Source: Bradyrhizobium iriomotense
GTDB taxonomy: Bacteria; Pseudomonadota; Alphaproteobacteria; Rhizobiales; Xanthobacteraceae
Length of the DNA stretch: 64,000 bases
Direction: 5' to 3'
Assembly: GCF_018130765.1 (NCBI RefSeq)
Contig: NZ_JAFCJZ010000032.1
Location: forward strand, 1 to 64,000
Both the position numbers and the translations under genes were made by a program. The notes beneath the pieces are model-generated. The model saw only the letters and a program-made list of their open reading frames with translations, was not told the origin of the DNA and did no database searches. How positions within the stretch are numbered: position 1 is the stretch's first letter; every line of letters starts with the position of its first letter. Shown piece by piece: positions 17,260 to 26,370 of the stretch.

Positions 17260-17999
17260 GCGCGGTCCTCGAAGTCACCGACATCAAGAAGAGCTTTGGC
17301 GGCATCCACGCAGTCAACGGCGTCAGCTTCGACGTGCGCGAAGGCGAGATCCTCGGCCTGATCGGCCCGAACGGCTGCGGCAAATCCACGCTGTTCAACT
17401 GCATTCTCGGCCAGCTCACGCCATCAGGCGGCGAAGTGAAGCTCGACGGCCAGGTGGTCACGGGCCTGCGTCCCTCCGAGCTCAACAAGCTCGGGGTCAG
17501 CCGCACCTTCCAGCTGTTGCAGGTGTTCCCAAAACTCTCGGTGCGCGAGAACCTGATCCTCGCTGGACAGGAGCACCAGGGCAACATGGCCTCGCGCCTC
17601 GTCGGCCGCTCCGATGCCGGACTGACTGATACTGCCAACCAGATGATCGGCTTCTTCAAGCTCGACCATCTCGCCGACGAGCCCGCCGGCGGCCTCTCCT
17701 ATGGACAGCAGAAGCTGCTCGATGCCGCCATGGCCTTCATGGGCGGACCGCGCCTGGTGCTGCTCGACGAGCCCGCCGGCGGCGTCAACCCGTCGATGCT
17801 GGCGGATTTGAAGGAGCGACTGGTCGCGATCAACCGCGAGAAGAACGCCACTTTCGTCGTGATCGAGCACAACATGGAGTTCGTGATGTCGCTGTGCTCG
17901 CGCGTGATGGTGATGGCGGAAGGCAAGGTGCTGGCGATGGGACGCCCCGACGAGGTCCGCAAGAACCCCGCCGTGATCGAAGCCTATCTCGGGCATTGA
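17256..17999 (+). CDS. livG: LIV-type ABC transporter ATPase (LivG)
   Basis: A 247-residue ATPase with Walker A GPNGCGKST, a slightly unusual signature LSYGQQKLLD and Walker B LVLLDEPAGGVNPS. The ATG at 17,256 overlaps the livM stop; an open frame extending far upstream is an out-of-frame artefact across livM. The LivG extension is present at the C-terminus. Confidence 0.9.
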   Translation: MSAVLEVTDIKKSFGGIHAVNGVSFDVREGEILGLIGPNGCGKSTLFNCILGQLTPSGGEVKLDGQVVTGLRPSELNKLGVSRTFQLLQVFPKLSVRENLILAGQEHQGNMASRLVGRSDAGLTDTANQMIGFFKLDHLADEPAGGLSYGQQKLLDAAMAFMGGPRLVLLDEPAGGVNPSMLADLKERLVAINREKNATFVVIEHNMEFVMSLCSRVMVMAEGKVLAMGRPDEVRKNPAVIEAYLGH

Positions 18000-18009
18000 G
18001 GAGGTCACA

Positions 18010-18747
18010 ATGAGCGATCCGATCCTCTCGGTCCACAACCTCGTCGGCGGCTACGGCAAGATGACGATCTTGAACGGCACCACGTTTTCGGTGCCGCCGG
18101 CCACCATCACCACCATCATCGGCCCGAACGGCGCCGGAAAATCCACCGTGTTCAAGGCGATCTTCGGCTTGCTCAAGCTGCGCGAAGGCAAGATCACTTT
18201 CGCGAACCGCGATGTCACCAATCTGAGCCAGCGCGCGCTGCTCAATGCCGGCATCTGCTACGTGCCGCAGGGCCGCAACATTTTCCCGGAGCTCTCGGTC
18301 CGCAGCAACATCGAGCTTGGCGGGGTCTCGGCCGGGAAAGGCATCGACCTGCCAAGGCGGATCGAGGCGGCCCTCGATCTGTTCCCGGCACTGCGGCGGA
18401 AATCGGCGCAACAGGCCTCGACGCTCTCCGGCGGCGAACAGAAGCAGCTCGAGATCGCCCGCTCGCTGCTGCTCGAACCCAAGCTCGTGCTGATCGACGA
18501 GCCTTCGATCGGCCTGTCACCGCTGATGGTGCAGCAGACCTTCGATATCCTGAAGAGCTTGCGTGACCGCGGCGTCACCATCCTGATGATCGAGCAGAAC
18601 GCACGCTCGGCACTGGAAATCTCCGATATCGGCATCGTGCTCGAGCTCGGCCAGACCCGCATGCTTGACAAGGCGGAGCGCATCCTGAACGATCCGCGCA
18701 TCGGACAGCTCTTCCTCGGCGGCGCCATGGAGGAGAGTGCGGCATGA
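18010..18747 (+). CDS. livF: LIV-type ABC transporter ATPase (LivF)
   Basis: A 245-residue ATPase with Walker A GPNGAGKST, signature LSGGEQKQLEIA and Walker B LVLIDEPSIGLSP. GAGGAGGT lies before the ATG, ten bases after livG. It overlaps the following oxidoreductase gene by four bases, tying transporter and enzymes into a single operon. Confidence 0.9.
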   Translation: MSDPILSVHNLVGGYGKMTILNGTTFSVPPATITTIIGPNGAGKSTVFKAIFGLLKLREGKITFANRDVTNLSQRALLNAGICYVPQGRNIFPELSVRSNIELGGVSAGKGIDLPRRIEAALDLFPALRRKSAQQASTLSGGEQKQLEIARSLLLEPKLVLIDEPSIGLSPLMVQQTFDILKSLRDRGVTILMIEQNARSALEISDIGIVLELGQTRMLDKAERILNDPRIGQLFLGGAMEESAA

Positions 18748-19802
18748 GCGCGCCAATGCGCATTGCAGTCGCCGGCGCCGGCCTGATCGGCCGCCGCCAT
18801 ATCGCGCTGATCGAGGAGTCGCCGGGCTGCGTGCTATCGGGCATCGCCGATCCCTCGCCTGCCGCGAAGGATCTCGCGGAAGGACACAATGTGCCCTGGC
18901 ATGCGGATCATCGCTCGCTGCTGACGCAGGACAAGCCCGACGGCCTCGTCATCGCCTCGCCCAACACGCTGCATTTGCCGATGGCGCTCGATTGCGCAGC
19001 GGCGGGCGTGCCGGCGCTGATCGAAAAGCCGGTGACGGAGACGGTTGCCACCGCGCAGCGCCTCTGCGCCGCCGTCAAGCGAACCGGCGTGCCGATGCTG
19101 GTCGGCCATCACCGCCGGCACAACCCGATCATCAAGGCTGCGCGCGAGGCCGTCGCGACCGGCAGGCTTGGCCAGCTCACCGCCGTGGTCGGGCTGTGGC
19201 TGCTGAAGAAGCCCGACGACTATTTCGAGGTGACGTGGCGGCGCGAGCAGGGCGGCGGACCGCTGCTCATCAACCTCATCCACGACATCGACAACCTCCG
19301 CTTCGTCTGCGGCGAGATCACCGAGGTGCAGGCGCTGACCTCGAACAAGGTGCGCGGCTTCGCGGTCGAAGATACCGCAGCGCTGCTGCTGCGCTTTGCC
19401 AATGGCGCACTGGGAACCGTGACCGTGTCGGATGCGACGCCGGCGCCGTGGAGCTGGGAGCTGTCCTCGGGCGAGAACCCCGCTTATCCCCGGCACGACC
19501 AGCCCTGCTACATTTTTTCCGGCACCGGCGGTTCGCTGTCCGTGCCGAATATGGAGCTGTGGTCCTATACGCGAGAGCCCGGCTGGTACGCACCGCTGTC
19601 GCGCGAGACCGTCGCGCCGCCCGCGTTCGATCCGCTGGTCGAGCAGCTTCGGCATTTCTGCGCGGTCATCAGGGGCCAGGAACAGCCGTTGATCACGGCC
19701 GCTGACGCGATGGGAACGCTTGCGGTCGTCGAAGCCGTCAGCGAGGCCGCGCGCACGGGCCACACAATCTCACCGGGGCGGATCATGGAGCAGGCAGCAT
19801 GA
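18744..19802 (+). CDS. Gfo/Idh/MocA-family oxidoreductase
   Basis: A 352-residue NAD(P)-dependent dehydrogenase. The N-terminal Rossmann fold has GAGLIGRRH, the family's IEKPV motif lies near residue 93, and HDIDNLRF provides the active-site His region of the C-terminal alpha/beta domain. Members oxidise polyols such as inositol, or sugar acids. It overlaps livF upstream and quiC downstream by four bases each, so it must act in the same pathway. Oxidation of quinate or another cyclitol acid before ring aromatisation is plausible, but the reaction is not established by sequence. Confidence 0.85.
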   Translation: MSAPMRIAVAGAGLIGRRHIALIEESPGCVLSGIADPSPAAKDLAEGHNVPWHADHRSLLTQDKPDGLVIASPNTLHLPMALDCAAAGVPALIEKPVTETVATAQRLCAAVKRTGVPMLVGHHRRHNPIIKAAREAVATGRLGQLTAVVGLWLLKKPDDYFEVTWRREQGGGPLLINLIHDIDNLRFVCGEITEVQALTSNKVRGFAVEDTAALLLRFANGALGTVTVSDATPAPWSWELSSGENPAYPRHDQPCYIFSGTGGSLSVPNMELWSYTREPGWYAPLSRETVAPPAFDPLVEQLRHFCAVIRGQEQPLITAADAMGTLAVVEAVSEAARTGHTISPGRIMEQAA

Positions 19803-21670
19803 ACAAGCGCTCGATCGCGACCGTCTCTCTTTCAGGGGCGCTGGACGAAAAGCTCCGCGCCATCGCCGCCGCCGGCTTCAACGCGGTCGAGATCTTCGAG
19901 AACGATCTGCTGTCGTTCGGCGCGGGCCCGCGCGACATCGCAAAGCTGTGCAAGGACCTCAATCTCGAGATCTGCGCATTCCAGCCGTTCCGCGATTTCG
20001 AGGGCATGCCGGAGCCACAGCGCACGCGCAATTTTGCTCGCGCGATGCGCAAATTCGATCTGATGCAGGAGCTCGGCACCGACCTCTTGCTGATCTGCTC
20101 CAACGTCTCGCCCGCCTCGCTCGGCGGCATCGACCGCGCCGCGGACGATTTTCGCGAGCTCGGCGAGCGCGCCGCCAAACGTGGCCTGCGCGTCGGCTAC
20201 GAGGCGCTGGCCTGGGGGCGCCATGTCAACGACTACCGCGACGCCTGGGAGATCGTGCGGCGCGCCGATCACCCCGCGATCGGCGTCATCCTCGACAGCT
20301 TTCATGCGCTGGCACCGGGCTTTCCGACCCGCGCCATGGCCTCGATCCCCGGCGACAAGATCTTCCTGGTTCAGCTTGCCGACGCGCCGAAGCTCGAGCT
20401 CGATATTCTGTCATGGAGCCGGCACTACCGCTCCTTCCCCGGACAGGGCGATCTGCCGGTCGGCGAGTTCATGACCGCGGTCGCGGCGACCGGCTATGCC
20501 GGGCCGCTGTCGCTGGAGATCTTCAACGACCAGTTTCGCGCTGGCTCGGCGGCGCAGACCGCGGTCGACGGCCTGCGTTCGCTGATCCTGCTGGAGGACC
20601 AGCTTGCACCGGACTGGCCGAAATTTGCCGGCGAGCCGCTGGCCCCGAAGGCGAAGAGCCGCGGCACCGGCTTCATCGAGTTTGCCGTCAACGAGACCAA
20701 GGCCGGCGAGCTCGCGCGGCTGTTCTCGCAGCTCGGCTTCCGCAGGAGCGGCAAGCACCGCAGCAAGGCGGTGGAGCGCTGGTCGCAGGGCAAGGTCGAG
20801 CTCGTGATCAATTGCGAGACCGACGGCTTTGCGCATTCCCACTATGTGACGCATGGCCCCGGCGTCTGCGCGATCGCGCTCGATGTCGACAATGCCGGCC
20901 GTGCCATGCAGCGCGCCGAGACGCTGAAAGCGCGCACCTTCTACCAGCCGGTCGGACCGGGCGAACTGGAGATTCCCGCGATCCACGGCGTCGGCGGCAG
21001 CCTGCTCTATTTCCTCGATCAGGCCGGCAAGAACTGGGACACTGATTTCGAACCTGTGCCGAGCGATGCAAGCGCCGACGCCCTGCTCGCCGTCGATCAC
21101 ATCGCGCAGTCGATGCCCTATGACGAGATGCTGTCCTGGCTGCTGTTCTACACCGGCATCCTCGACCTCAAGCGCCTGCCGCAGATGGAAATCGCCGATC
21201 CCAGGGGCCTCGTGCAGAGCCAGGCCATCATCAATGGCGATCAGAGCCTGCGCTTCGTGCTCAACGGCTCCTCCGCCAACCGCACGCTGCCGGCGCGCTT
21301 CATCTCGGAGTTTTTTGGCTCAGGCGTGCAGCATGTCGCGTTCGCATGCCAGGACATTTTTGCCACCGTCGCGGCGATGCGCAAGCGCGGCGCCGATTTC
21401 CTGGATATCCCCGACAATTACTACGACGACATCGAAGCCAAATACGACCTCGCACCCGAGCTGATGGCGCAGCTGCGCGCCAATCACATCCTCTACGACC
21501 GCGACGGCGACAGCGAGTTCTTCCAGGTCTACACCCACATCTTCGACGAGCGCTTCTTCTTCGAGATCGTGGAGCGCAGGGATTATCAGGGCTTTGGCGC
21601 CGCCAATGCCGGCATCAGGCTGGCAGCGCAAGCGCGAGAGGTGCGGCCCGCCAGCATGCCAAGGGTGTGA
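19799..21670 (+). CDS. quiC: 3-Dehydroshikimate dehydratase, QuiC1-type fusion
   Basis: A 623-residue two-domain protein. Residues 1-270 form a xylose-isomerase-like TIM barrel with the metal ligands of 3-dehydroshikimate dehydratase: E135 (VGYEALAW), D166/H169 (VILDSFHAL) and E240 (LSLEIFND). Residues 290-623 are a 4-hydroxyphenylpyruvate-dioxygenase-like vicinal-oxygen-chelate domain that keeps H434, H512 and E589 (FFFEIVERRDYQGFG). This is the QuiC1 architecture that converts 3-dehydroshikimate to protocatechuate. It is the last gene of the operon. The role of the C-terminal domain in this family is unclear although its metal ligands are intact. Confidence 0.87.
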   Translation: MNKRSIATVSLSGALDEKLRAIAAAGFNAVEIFENDLLSFGAGPRDIAKLCKDLNLEICAFQPFRDFEGMPEPQRTRNFARAMRKFDLMQELGTDLLLICSNVSPASLGGIDRAADDFRELGERAAKRGLRVGYEALAWGRHVNDYRDAWEIVRRADHPAIGVILDSFHALAPGFPTRAMASIPGDKIFLVQLADAPKLELDILSWSRHYRSFPGQGDLPVGEFMTAVAATGYAGPLSLEIFNDQFRAGSAAQTAVDGLRSLILLEDQLAPDWPKFAGEPLAPKAKSRGTGFIEFAVNETKAGELARLFSQLGFRRSGKHRSKAVERWSQGKVELVINCETDGFAHSHYVTHGPGVCAIALDVDNAGRAMQRAETLKARTFYQPVGPGELEIPAIHGVGGSLLYFLDQAGKNWDTDFEPVPSDASADALLAVDHIAQSMPYDEMLSWLLFYTGILDLKRLPQMEIADPRGLVQSQAIINGDQSLRFVLNGSSANRTLPARFISEFFGSGVQHVAFACQDIFATVAAMRKRGADFLDIPDNYYDDIEAKYDLAPELMAQLRANHILYDRDGDSEFFQVYTHIFDERFFFEIVERRDYQGFGAANAGIRLAAQAREVRPASMPRV

Positions 21671-21672
21671 TT

Positions 21673-21870
21673 ACCCTCTCCCCTTGTGGGAGAGGGTGGC
21701 TCGCCGCGATAGCGGCGAGACGGGTGAGGGGTTCCGCGCGAACAACTCTCGCAAGGAATCCGCGGAGCGATACCCCTCATCCGGCGCCATAGCCGAAGCT
21801 TTGCTTCGGCGTTCTTAAGAACGGCGGCCGAAGGCCACCTATGCCACCTTCTCCCACAAGGGGAGAAGGG
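21673..21870. repeat. Long composite palindromic repeat, family B
   Basis: A family B element (outer arms CCCTCTCCCCTTGTGGGAGA and its complement) carrying an extra insertion of about 60 bp around CCGAAGCTTTGCTTCGG, itself a small hairpin. It fills the space between the convergent quiC and binding-protein genes and could terminate both. Confidence 0.75.
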
Positions 21871-21897
21871 GCTACGTCGATCGTGGCTACACCGCGC

Positions 21898-23070
21898 TCA
21901 CTTCATCTTGCACTTGTCGTGGAAGCGATCCTGGTCGTTCTCGACGATCGTGGCGACGGTCTTGAGCGCGAGCTGGCCTTCGGCGTCCTTGACCACGTCC
22001 TGCAGGTAAAAATTCTGGATCGGGATGTGGTTGTTGCCGTACTTGAACGGACCACGCACCGATTTGAAGTTCACCTTCTCCATCTCGGCCTTCATCGCGT
22101 CCTTCTTGCTGGTGTCGCCCTTCACGGCGACGACGGCGCTGTTGATCAGGTTCGCGGCGTCATAGGACTGCGCGCCGTAGAAGGTCGGGCGCAGGCCGGT
22201 ATACTTCTTGCGATAGTCGGCGACGAACTTCTTGTTCTCGTCATTGGGCAGGTCGTTGACCCATTGCTGCGCGCCGGGCACGCCAAGCGCGTTGTCCTTC
22301 TGCAGCGGCAGCGACAATTCATCGATCGTGAAGGCGGTGTAGAGCGGGATCTGCTGCTTGATGCCGGCCTGCGCATATTGGTTCAGGAACTGGACGCCGG
22401 CCGCGCCCGGATAGAACACGAAGATCGACTCGGCCTTGGAGTTCTTGGCCTTGGTGAGCTCGGCGGAGAAGTCCAGCTGGCTCGGCCACACCGTATATTC
22501 CTCGCCGACCACCTCGCCCTTGAAGGTGCTCTTGACGCCGGCCAGCATGTCCTTGCCGGCCGCGTAGTTCGGGCCGATCAGGAACACGCTCTTGACGCCC
22601 TTCTGGTTCATGTAGGTGCCGACCGCCTGCGGCGTCTGGTCGTTCTGCCACGAGGTCGAGAACACGTAAGGGCTGCAGAGCTCGCCGGCGAGCTGCGACG
22701 GGCCGGCATTGGCCGAGATCAGGAAGGTCTGCGAGTCCACCGCGGTCTTGAGCGAAGCCAGCAGCACGTTCGACCAGATGTAGCCGACGATGAAATCGAC
22801 CTTGTCGGACTGCACCAGCTTCTCGGTCTTCTGCTTGCCGACGTCGGGCTTCTGCCCGTCGTCCTCGTAGATCACCTCGACCGGCTTGCCGCCCATCTTG
22901 CGGCCGAGATGGTCGAGCGCGAGCTCGAACGAGTTGCGCATGTCGTTGCCGATCACGGCGGTCGGGCCGCTGAAGGTCGAGACGAAACCGATCTTGATGG
23001 TGTCGCCGGCGAATGCCGGGCTCGCCAGCACCAGCGCCGCTGCGCCCGCCAGCCAGAATGCCGTCCTCAT
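21898..23070 (-). CDS. Orphan LIV-type ABC substrate-binding protein
   Basis: A 390-residue periplasmic binding protein with Sec signal peptide (MRTAFWLAGAAALVLASPAF) and a type I binding fold beginning TIKIGFVSTFSGPTAVIG. AGGAGGGG eight bases before the ATG at 23,070 decides against the GTG two codons upstream. No permease or ATPase gene adjoins it, so it probably shares a transporter encoded elsewhere, possibly the binding-protein-less livHMGF at 6,070. The family branch resembles those used for aromatic acids in Rhodopseudomonas and Bradyrhizobium; substrate unknown. Confidence 0.85.
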   Translation of the reverse strand: MRTAFWLAGAAALVLASPAFAGDTIKIGFVSTFSGPTAVIGNDMRNSFELALDHLGRKMGGKPVEVIYEDDGQKPDVGKQKTEKLVQSDKVDFIVGYIWSNVLLASLKTAVDSQTFLISANAGPSQLAGELCSPYVFSTSWQNDQTPQAVGTYMNQKGVKSVFLIGPNYAAGKDMLAGVKSTFKGEVVGEEYTVWPSQLDFSAELTKAKNSKAESIFVFYPGAAGVQFLNQYAQAGIKQQIPLYTAFTIDELSLPLQKDNALGVPGAQQWVNDLPNDENKKFVADYRKKYTGLRPTFYGAQSYDAANLINSAVVAVKGDTSKKDAMKAEMEKVNFKSVRGPFKYGNNHIPIQNFYLQDVVKDAEGQLALKTVATIVENDQDRFHDKCKMK

Positions 23071-23381
23071 AACCACTCCCCTCCTTAATTATTGGTCCCG
23101 GAAGCGGGGTGATCGCCGCCCCGGGCCTGTCTCTATTGAACGCAAAATCTGTCGAGCCGCCAATGGCTCAGCGCCTGCCCCTGCACCATATTTCGCCCCA
23201 ATCGGCGATGGCAAGAAATATAATGCTACTTACTTCGGCCAAGGCCTGGTCAAGCCTGCGGCGCTTTTTCGCGCCAGGTCGATACATCAAGCCTATGCCG
23301 CGATTGATGACGGCTATTGGACCGCGGCGCCCGATCCGCACTTAAATGAAGGTGAGCAGCAGCGAGATTCGAGGGTGCATC
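23071..23381. other. Divergent promoter region, no gene seen
   Basis: About 310 bp between the orphan binding protein (leftward) and NDH-2 (rightward). It contains an AT-rich tract near 23,211-23,230 that could hold a promoter. No repeat and no sigma-54 match was found. Confidence 0.4.
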
Positions 23382-24644
23382 ATGGCCACAAATCCCCATC
23401 GCGTCGTTATCGTCGGCGCCGGCTTCGGCGGGCTGGAGGCGACCTATCGGCTGGCGGGCGCCCCGGTCGAGATCACGCTGATCGACCGCCGCAACCACCA
23501 CCTGTTTCAGCCGCTGCTCTACCAGGTCGCGACCGCCTCGCTCGCGACCAGCGAGATCGCCTGGCCGATCCGTCATCTCATGCGTGACCGGCGCGAGGTG
23601 ACGACGCTGTTCGCGACGGTCAGCGGCGTCGATGCCGAGCGGCGCTGTGTGCTGATCGACGATGGCAGCGAGGTGCCTTACGACACGCTGGTCATCGCGA
23701 CCGGCGCACGGCACGCCTATTTCGGCCATGACGAGTGGGAGGCATGGGCGCCGGGCCTGAAGACGCTGGAGGATGGGACCACGCTGCGCCGCCATATCCT
23801 GGTGGCCTTCGAGCGCGCCGAGCGCGAGACCGATCCGGCGAAACGCGCCGCGCGGCTGACCTTCGTCATCGTCGGCGCCGGTCCCACCGGCGTCGAGCTC
23901 GCCGGGACCATCGCCGAGATGGCGCATCACACCTTGCCCGGCGATTTCCGGAACATCGACACGACCAAAGCGCGCGTCGTGCTGATCGAGGCCGGTCCGC
24001 GCGTGCTCGCGGGCTTTGCCGATGACCTCTCGGCCTATGCGCAGGCCTCGCTGGAAAAGATCGGTGTCGAGGTCGTGCTGGGACAGGCCGTCACCGAGAT
24101 CAATCGCGAGGGCGTCGTGTTCGGCGGCAAGCTGCTCGAGGCAAAGACAAGAATCTGGGCCGCCGGCGTCCGCGCCTCGCCCGCCGCCGAGTGGCTCGGT
24201 GCGCCGGCCGATCGCGCCGGGCGCGTCCAGGTCGAAGACGATCTGACGATCCCAGGTCATCCCGAGATCTTCGCGATCGGCGACACTGTCAGCATCAACG
24301 CCTGGGACGGCAAGCCGGTGCCCGGCATCGCACCGGCGGCCAAGCAGCAGGGACGTCATGTCGCCGAGACCATCAAGGCGCGGTTGCACGGCACGCCAAC
24401 GGGCCCGTTCCGCTACAAGCACGCCGGCAGCCTCGCCCAGATCGGCAAGCGCCTCGCGGTGATCGATTTCGGCAAGATCAAGCTGCGCGGCACCATCGCG
24501 TGGTGGATCTGGGGCATCGCCCACATCTACTTCCTGATCGGCCTGCGCCACCGCCTCAGCGTCGCGCTGAGCTGGCTCTGGATCTACGCGCGAGATCAGC
24601 GCGCGGCGCGGTTGATTACGCAGGGAAGCAGCAAGGTGGTGTAG
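23382..24644 (+). CDS. ndh: Type II NADH dehydrogenase (NDH-2)
   Basis: A 420-residue FAD-dependent NAD(P)H:quinone oxidoreductase. It has two dinucleotide-binding motifs, VVIVGAGFGGLEA for FAD and FVIVGAGPTGVELAG for NADH, and the late FAD motif IFAIGDT. A hydrophobic amphipathic C-terminus (WWIWGIAHIYFLIGL) would hold it to the inner membrane. It passes electrons to quinone without pumping protons. The ATG at 23,382 with GAGGG upstream is preferred to an ATG 12 codons earlier. It is monocistronic. Confidence 0.9.
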   Translation: MATNPHRVVIVGAGFGGLEATYRLAGAPVEITLIDRRNHHLFQPLLYQVATASLATSEIAWPIRHLMRDRREVTTLFATVSGVDAERRCVLIDDGSEVPYDTLVIATGARHAYFGHDEWEAWAPGLKTLEDGTTLRRHILVAFERAERETDPAKRAARLTFVIVGAGPTGVELAGTIAEMAHHTLPGDFRNIDTTKARVVLIEAGPRVLAGFADDLSAYAQASLEKIGVEVVLGQAVTEINREGVVFGGKLLEAKTRIWAAGVRASPAAEWLGAPADRAGRVQVEDDLTIPGHPEIFAIGDTVSINAWDGKPVPGIAPAAKQQGRHVAETIKARLHGTPTGPFRYKHAGSLAQIGKRLAVIDFGKIKLRGTIAWWIWGIAHIYFLIGLRHRLSVALSWLWIYARDQRAARLITQGSSKVV

Positions 24645-24654
24645 CAGTGCTCTC

Positions 24655-24768
24655 GTGTCCCGGACGCGGCGCGGCATGAAATGACGCGACGCAGAGCCGG
24701 GACCCAGAATTGTGGGCCCCGGCTCTGCGGTGCATCGCTTCGCGCTGCATCGCGCCCGGGGCACGGGA
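24655..24768. repeat. Palindromic intergenic repeat, family C
   Basis: Inverted repeat whose core is GCAGAGCCGGGACCCA and GGGCCCCGGCTCTGC with outer CGTGTCCCGGACGC-type arms. It lies between the convergent ndh gene and the binding-protein gene. Confidence 0.7.
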
Positions 24769-24772
24769 CCAA

Positions 24773-25984
24773 CTATTTCACCAGCTCACACCCGCCCTCC
24801 GCCAGCGGGCGGAACGCCTGCTCCGCGGGAATCGTCGAAACCAGCTTGTAATAGTCGTACGGATATTTCGACTCCTCCGGCTTCTTCACCTCGAACAGGT
24901 ACATCGGATGCACGACGCGGCCGTCCTGGCGGATCGTGGTATCGCCGAACAGCTTGTCCTTGCCTCTGAACTTCTTCATCTCGGGCACGGCGTCCTTGGC
25001 ATTGTCGCTGCCGGTCGCCGCGACCGCGTTGAGATAAGCGAGCGTGGAAGCATAGACGCCGGCCTGGTTGCCGCTCGGCATCTTGCCGTTCATGCCGGGC
25101 CGCGCGGCGAACCGTTTTGCGAAGGCGCGGGTGTCATCGTTCATGTCCCAGTAAAAGGCTTCCATGAGCTGGAGGCCCTGCGCGACCTTGATGCCCATGC
25201 CGTGGACGTCGTTGATGAAGAGCAGGAACGCGACGAGCTTCTGCCCGCTCTGCTGGATGCCGAACTCGGCGGCCTGCTTCACCGCATTGATGGTGTCGCC
25301 GCCGGCATTGGCCAGCCCGATCACCTGCGCCTTCGAGCTCTGCGCCTGCAACAGGAAGGACGCGAAGTCGGAGGTGCCGAGCGGATGTTTTGACGAGCCG
25401 ATCACCTTGCCGCCATGCGACTCGATGTACTTCTGCGCTTCCGACTCGATGCCCTTGCCGAGCGCGAAGTCGACCGTGAGGAAGTACCAGTCCTTGCCAC
25501 CGCGCGACACCATCGCGGCCGCCGTGGTGTTGCCGGTCGCCCAGGTATCGTTGACCCATTGGATGGTGTTGGGCGAGCAGGCCTTGCCGGTGAGATCGGA
25601 GCTTGCGGTCGAGGATGCCAGGAACGTCATGCGGCTGTCGCGCAGCAGCGTGTTGATGGAGAGGCCGACGGCCGAATTCGGGACGTCGACGATGGCGTCG
25701 ACGCCTTCGACGTCGAGCCATTTGCGCGCGATGGCATTGCCGACATCGGCCTTGTTCTGGTGGTCGGCATAGACGATCTCCACCTTGATGCCCTTAGCCC
25801 CGCCGTTGAAATCCTCCGCCGCCATGCGCGCGGCCTCGACCGAGCCCATGCCGTTGGTGTCCTGGAAGATACCGGAGATGTCGTTGAGCACGCCGACGCG
25901 CACGACATTGTCGGAGATCTCGGCACTCGCGGCGCCGGTCACCAGGCTCGCGGCCAGCGCGAGTGTCCATTTCAGATGCTTCAT
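24773..25984 (-). CDS. LIV-type ABC substrate-binding protein (P450 operon)
   Basis: A 403-residue periplasmic binding protein with signal peptide MKHLKWTLALAASLVTGAAS and a type I binding fold (VVRVGVLNDISGIFQDTNG). GGAGG five bases before the ATG at 25,984 decides the start. It is the third gene of a P450-ferredoxin-binding-protein operon, 50 bp after the ferredoxin. This suggests it captures the aromatic acid that the P450 demethylates, such as a 4-methoxybenzoate, for uptake by a transporter encoded elsewhere. Confidence 0.85.
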   Translation of the reverse strand: MKHLKWTLALAASLVTGAASAEISDNVVRVGVLNDISGIFQDTNGMGSVEAARMAAEDFNGGAKGIKVEIVYADHQNKADVGNAIARKWLDVEGVDAIVDVPNSAVGLSINTLLRDSRMTFLASSTASSDLTGKACSPNTIQWVNDTWATGNTTAAAMVSRGGKDWYFLTVDFALGKGIESEAQKYIESHGGKVIGSSKHPLGTSDFASFLLQAQSSKAQVIGLANAGGDTINAVKQAAEFGIQQSGQKLVAFLLFINDVHGMGIKVAQGLQLMEAFYWDMNDDTRAFAKRFAARPGMNGKMPSGNQAGVYASTLAYLNAVAATGSDNAKDAVPEMKKFRGKDKLFGDTTIRQDGRVVHPMYLFEVKKPEESKYPYDYYKLVSTIPAEQAFRPLAEGGCELVK

Positions 25985-26034
25985 CATTCCCTCCCCTGCT
26001 TTTTGGTTGCCGGTCGTTGCCGGCGCGTCGAAAT

Positions 26035-26358
26035 TCAGACCTGCCGCTCCGGCAGACGCAGCACGAGCCCATCGAGTTCGGGCGTGATGTTGATCTGGCA
26101 AGACAGCCGGCTGTTCGGCCGCCGCTCGGCGGCGGTGCCGTCGAGCAGCGCATCCTCATCGTCGGCCATCGCGGGCAGGCGCCCGAGCCAGGCCTCGTCG
26201 ACATAGACGTGGCAGGTCGCGCACATGGCGTTGCCGCCGCATTCGGCCAGAACGCCGTCGAGACCGTGATGGGTTGCGGCCTGCATGGCGCTCTCGCCGC
26301 CTGCGGTCTCGACGCGGTCGGACTTGCCGTCGGAATGGATGAAGGTGATGGCGGGCAT
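26035..26358 (-). CDS. [2Fe-2S] ferredoxin, P450 partner
   Basis: A 107-residue adrenodoxin/putidaredoxin-type ferredoxin. The cluster ligands are C40, C46, C49 (ECGGNAMCATC) and C87 (RLSCQI). GAGGAG precedes the ATG. It follows the P450 gene by 12 bp, matching the CYP199A-palustrisredoxin arrangement of Rhodopseudomonas palustris. It delivers electrons to the P450; the NADH-dependent reductase that must reduce it is not encoded here. Confidence 0.9.
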   Translation of the reverse strand: MPAITFIHSDGKSDRVETAGGESAMQAATHHGLDGVLAECGGNAMCATCHVYVDEAWLGRLPAMADDEDALLDGTAAERRPNSRLSCQINITPELDGLVLRLPERQV

Positions 26359-26370
26359 CAAGACTCCTCG

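Noticed and set aside
21673..21870. Repeated GC-rich blocks as a CRISPR array
   Set aside because: There are no regularly spaced identical direct repeats with unique spacers; the structure is an inverted repeat.
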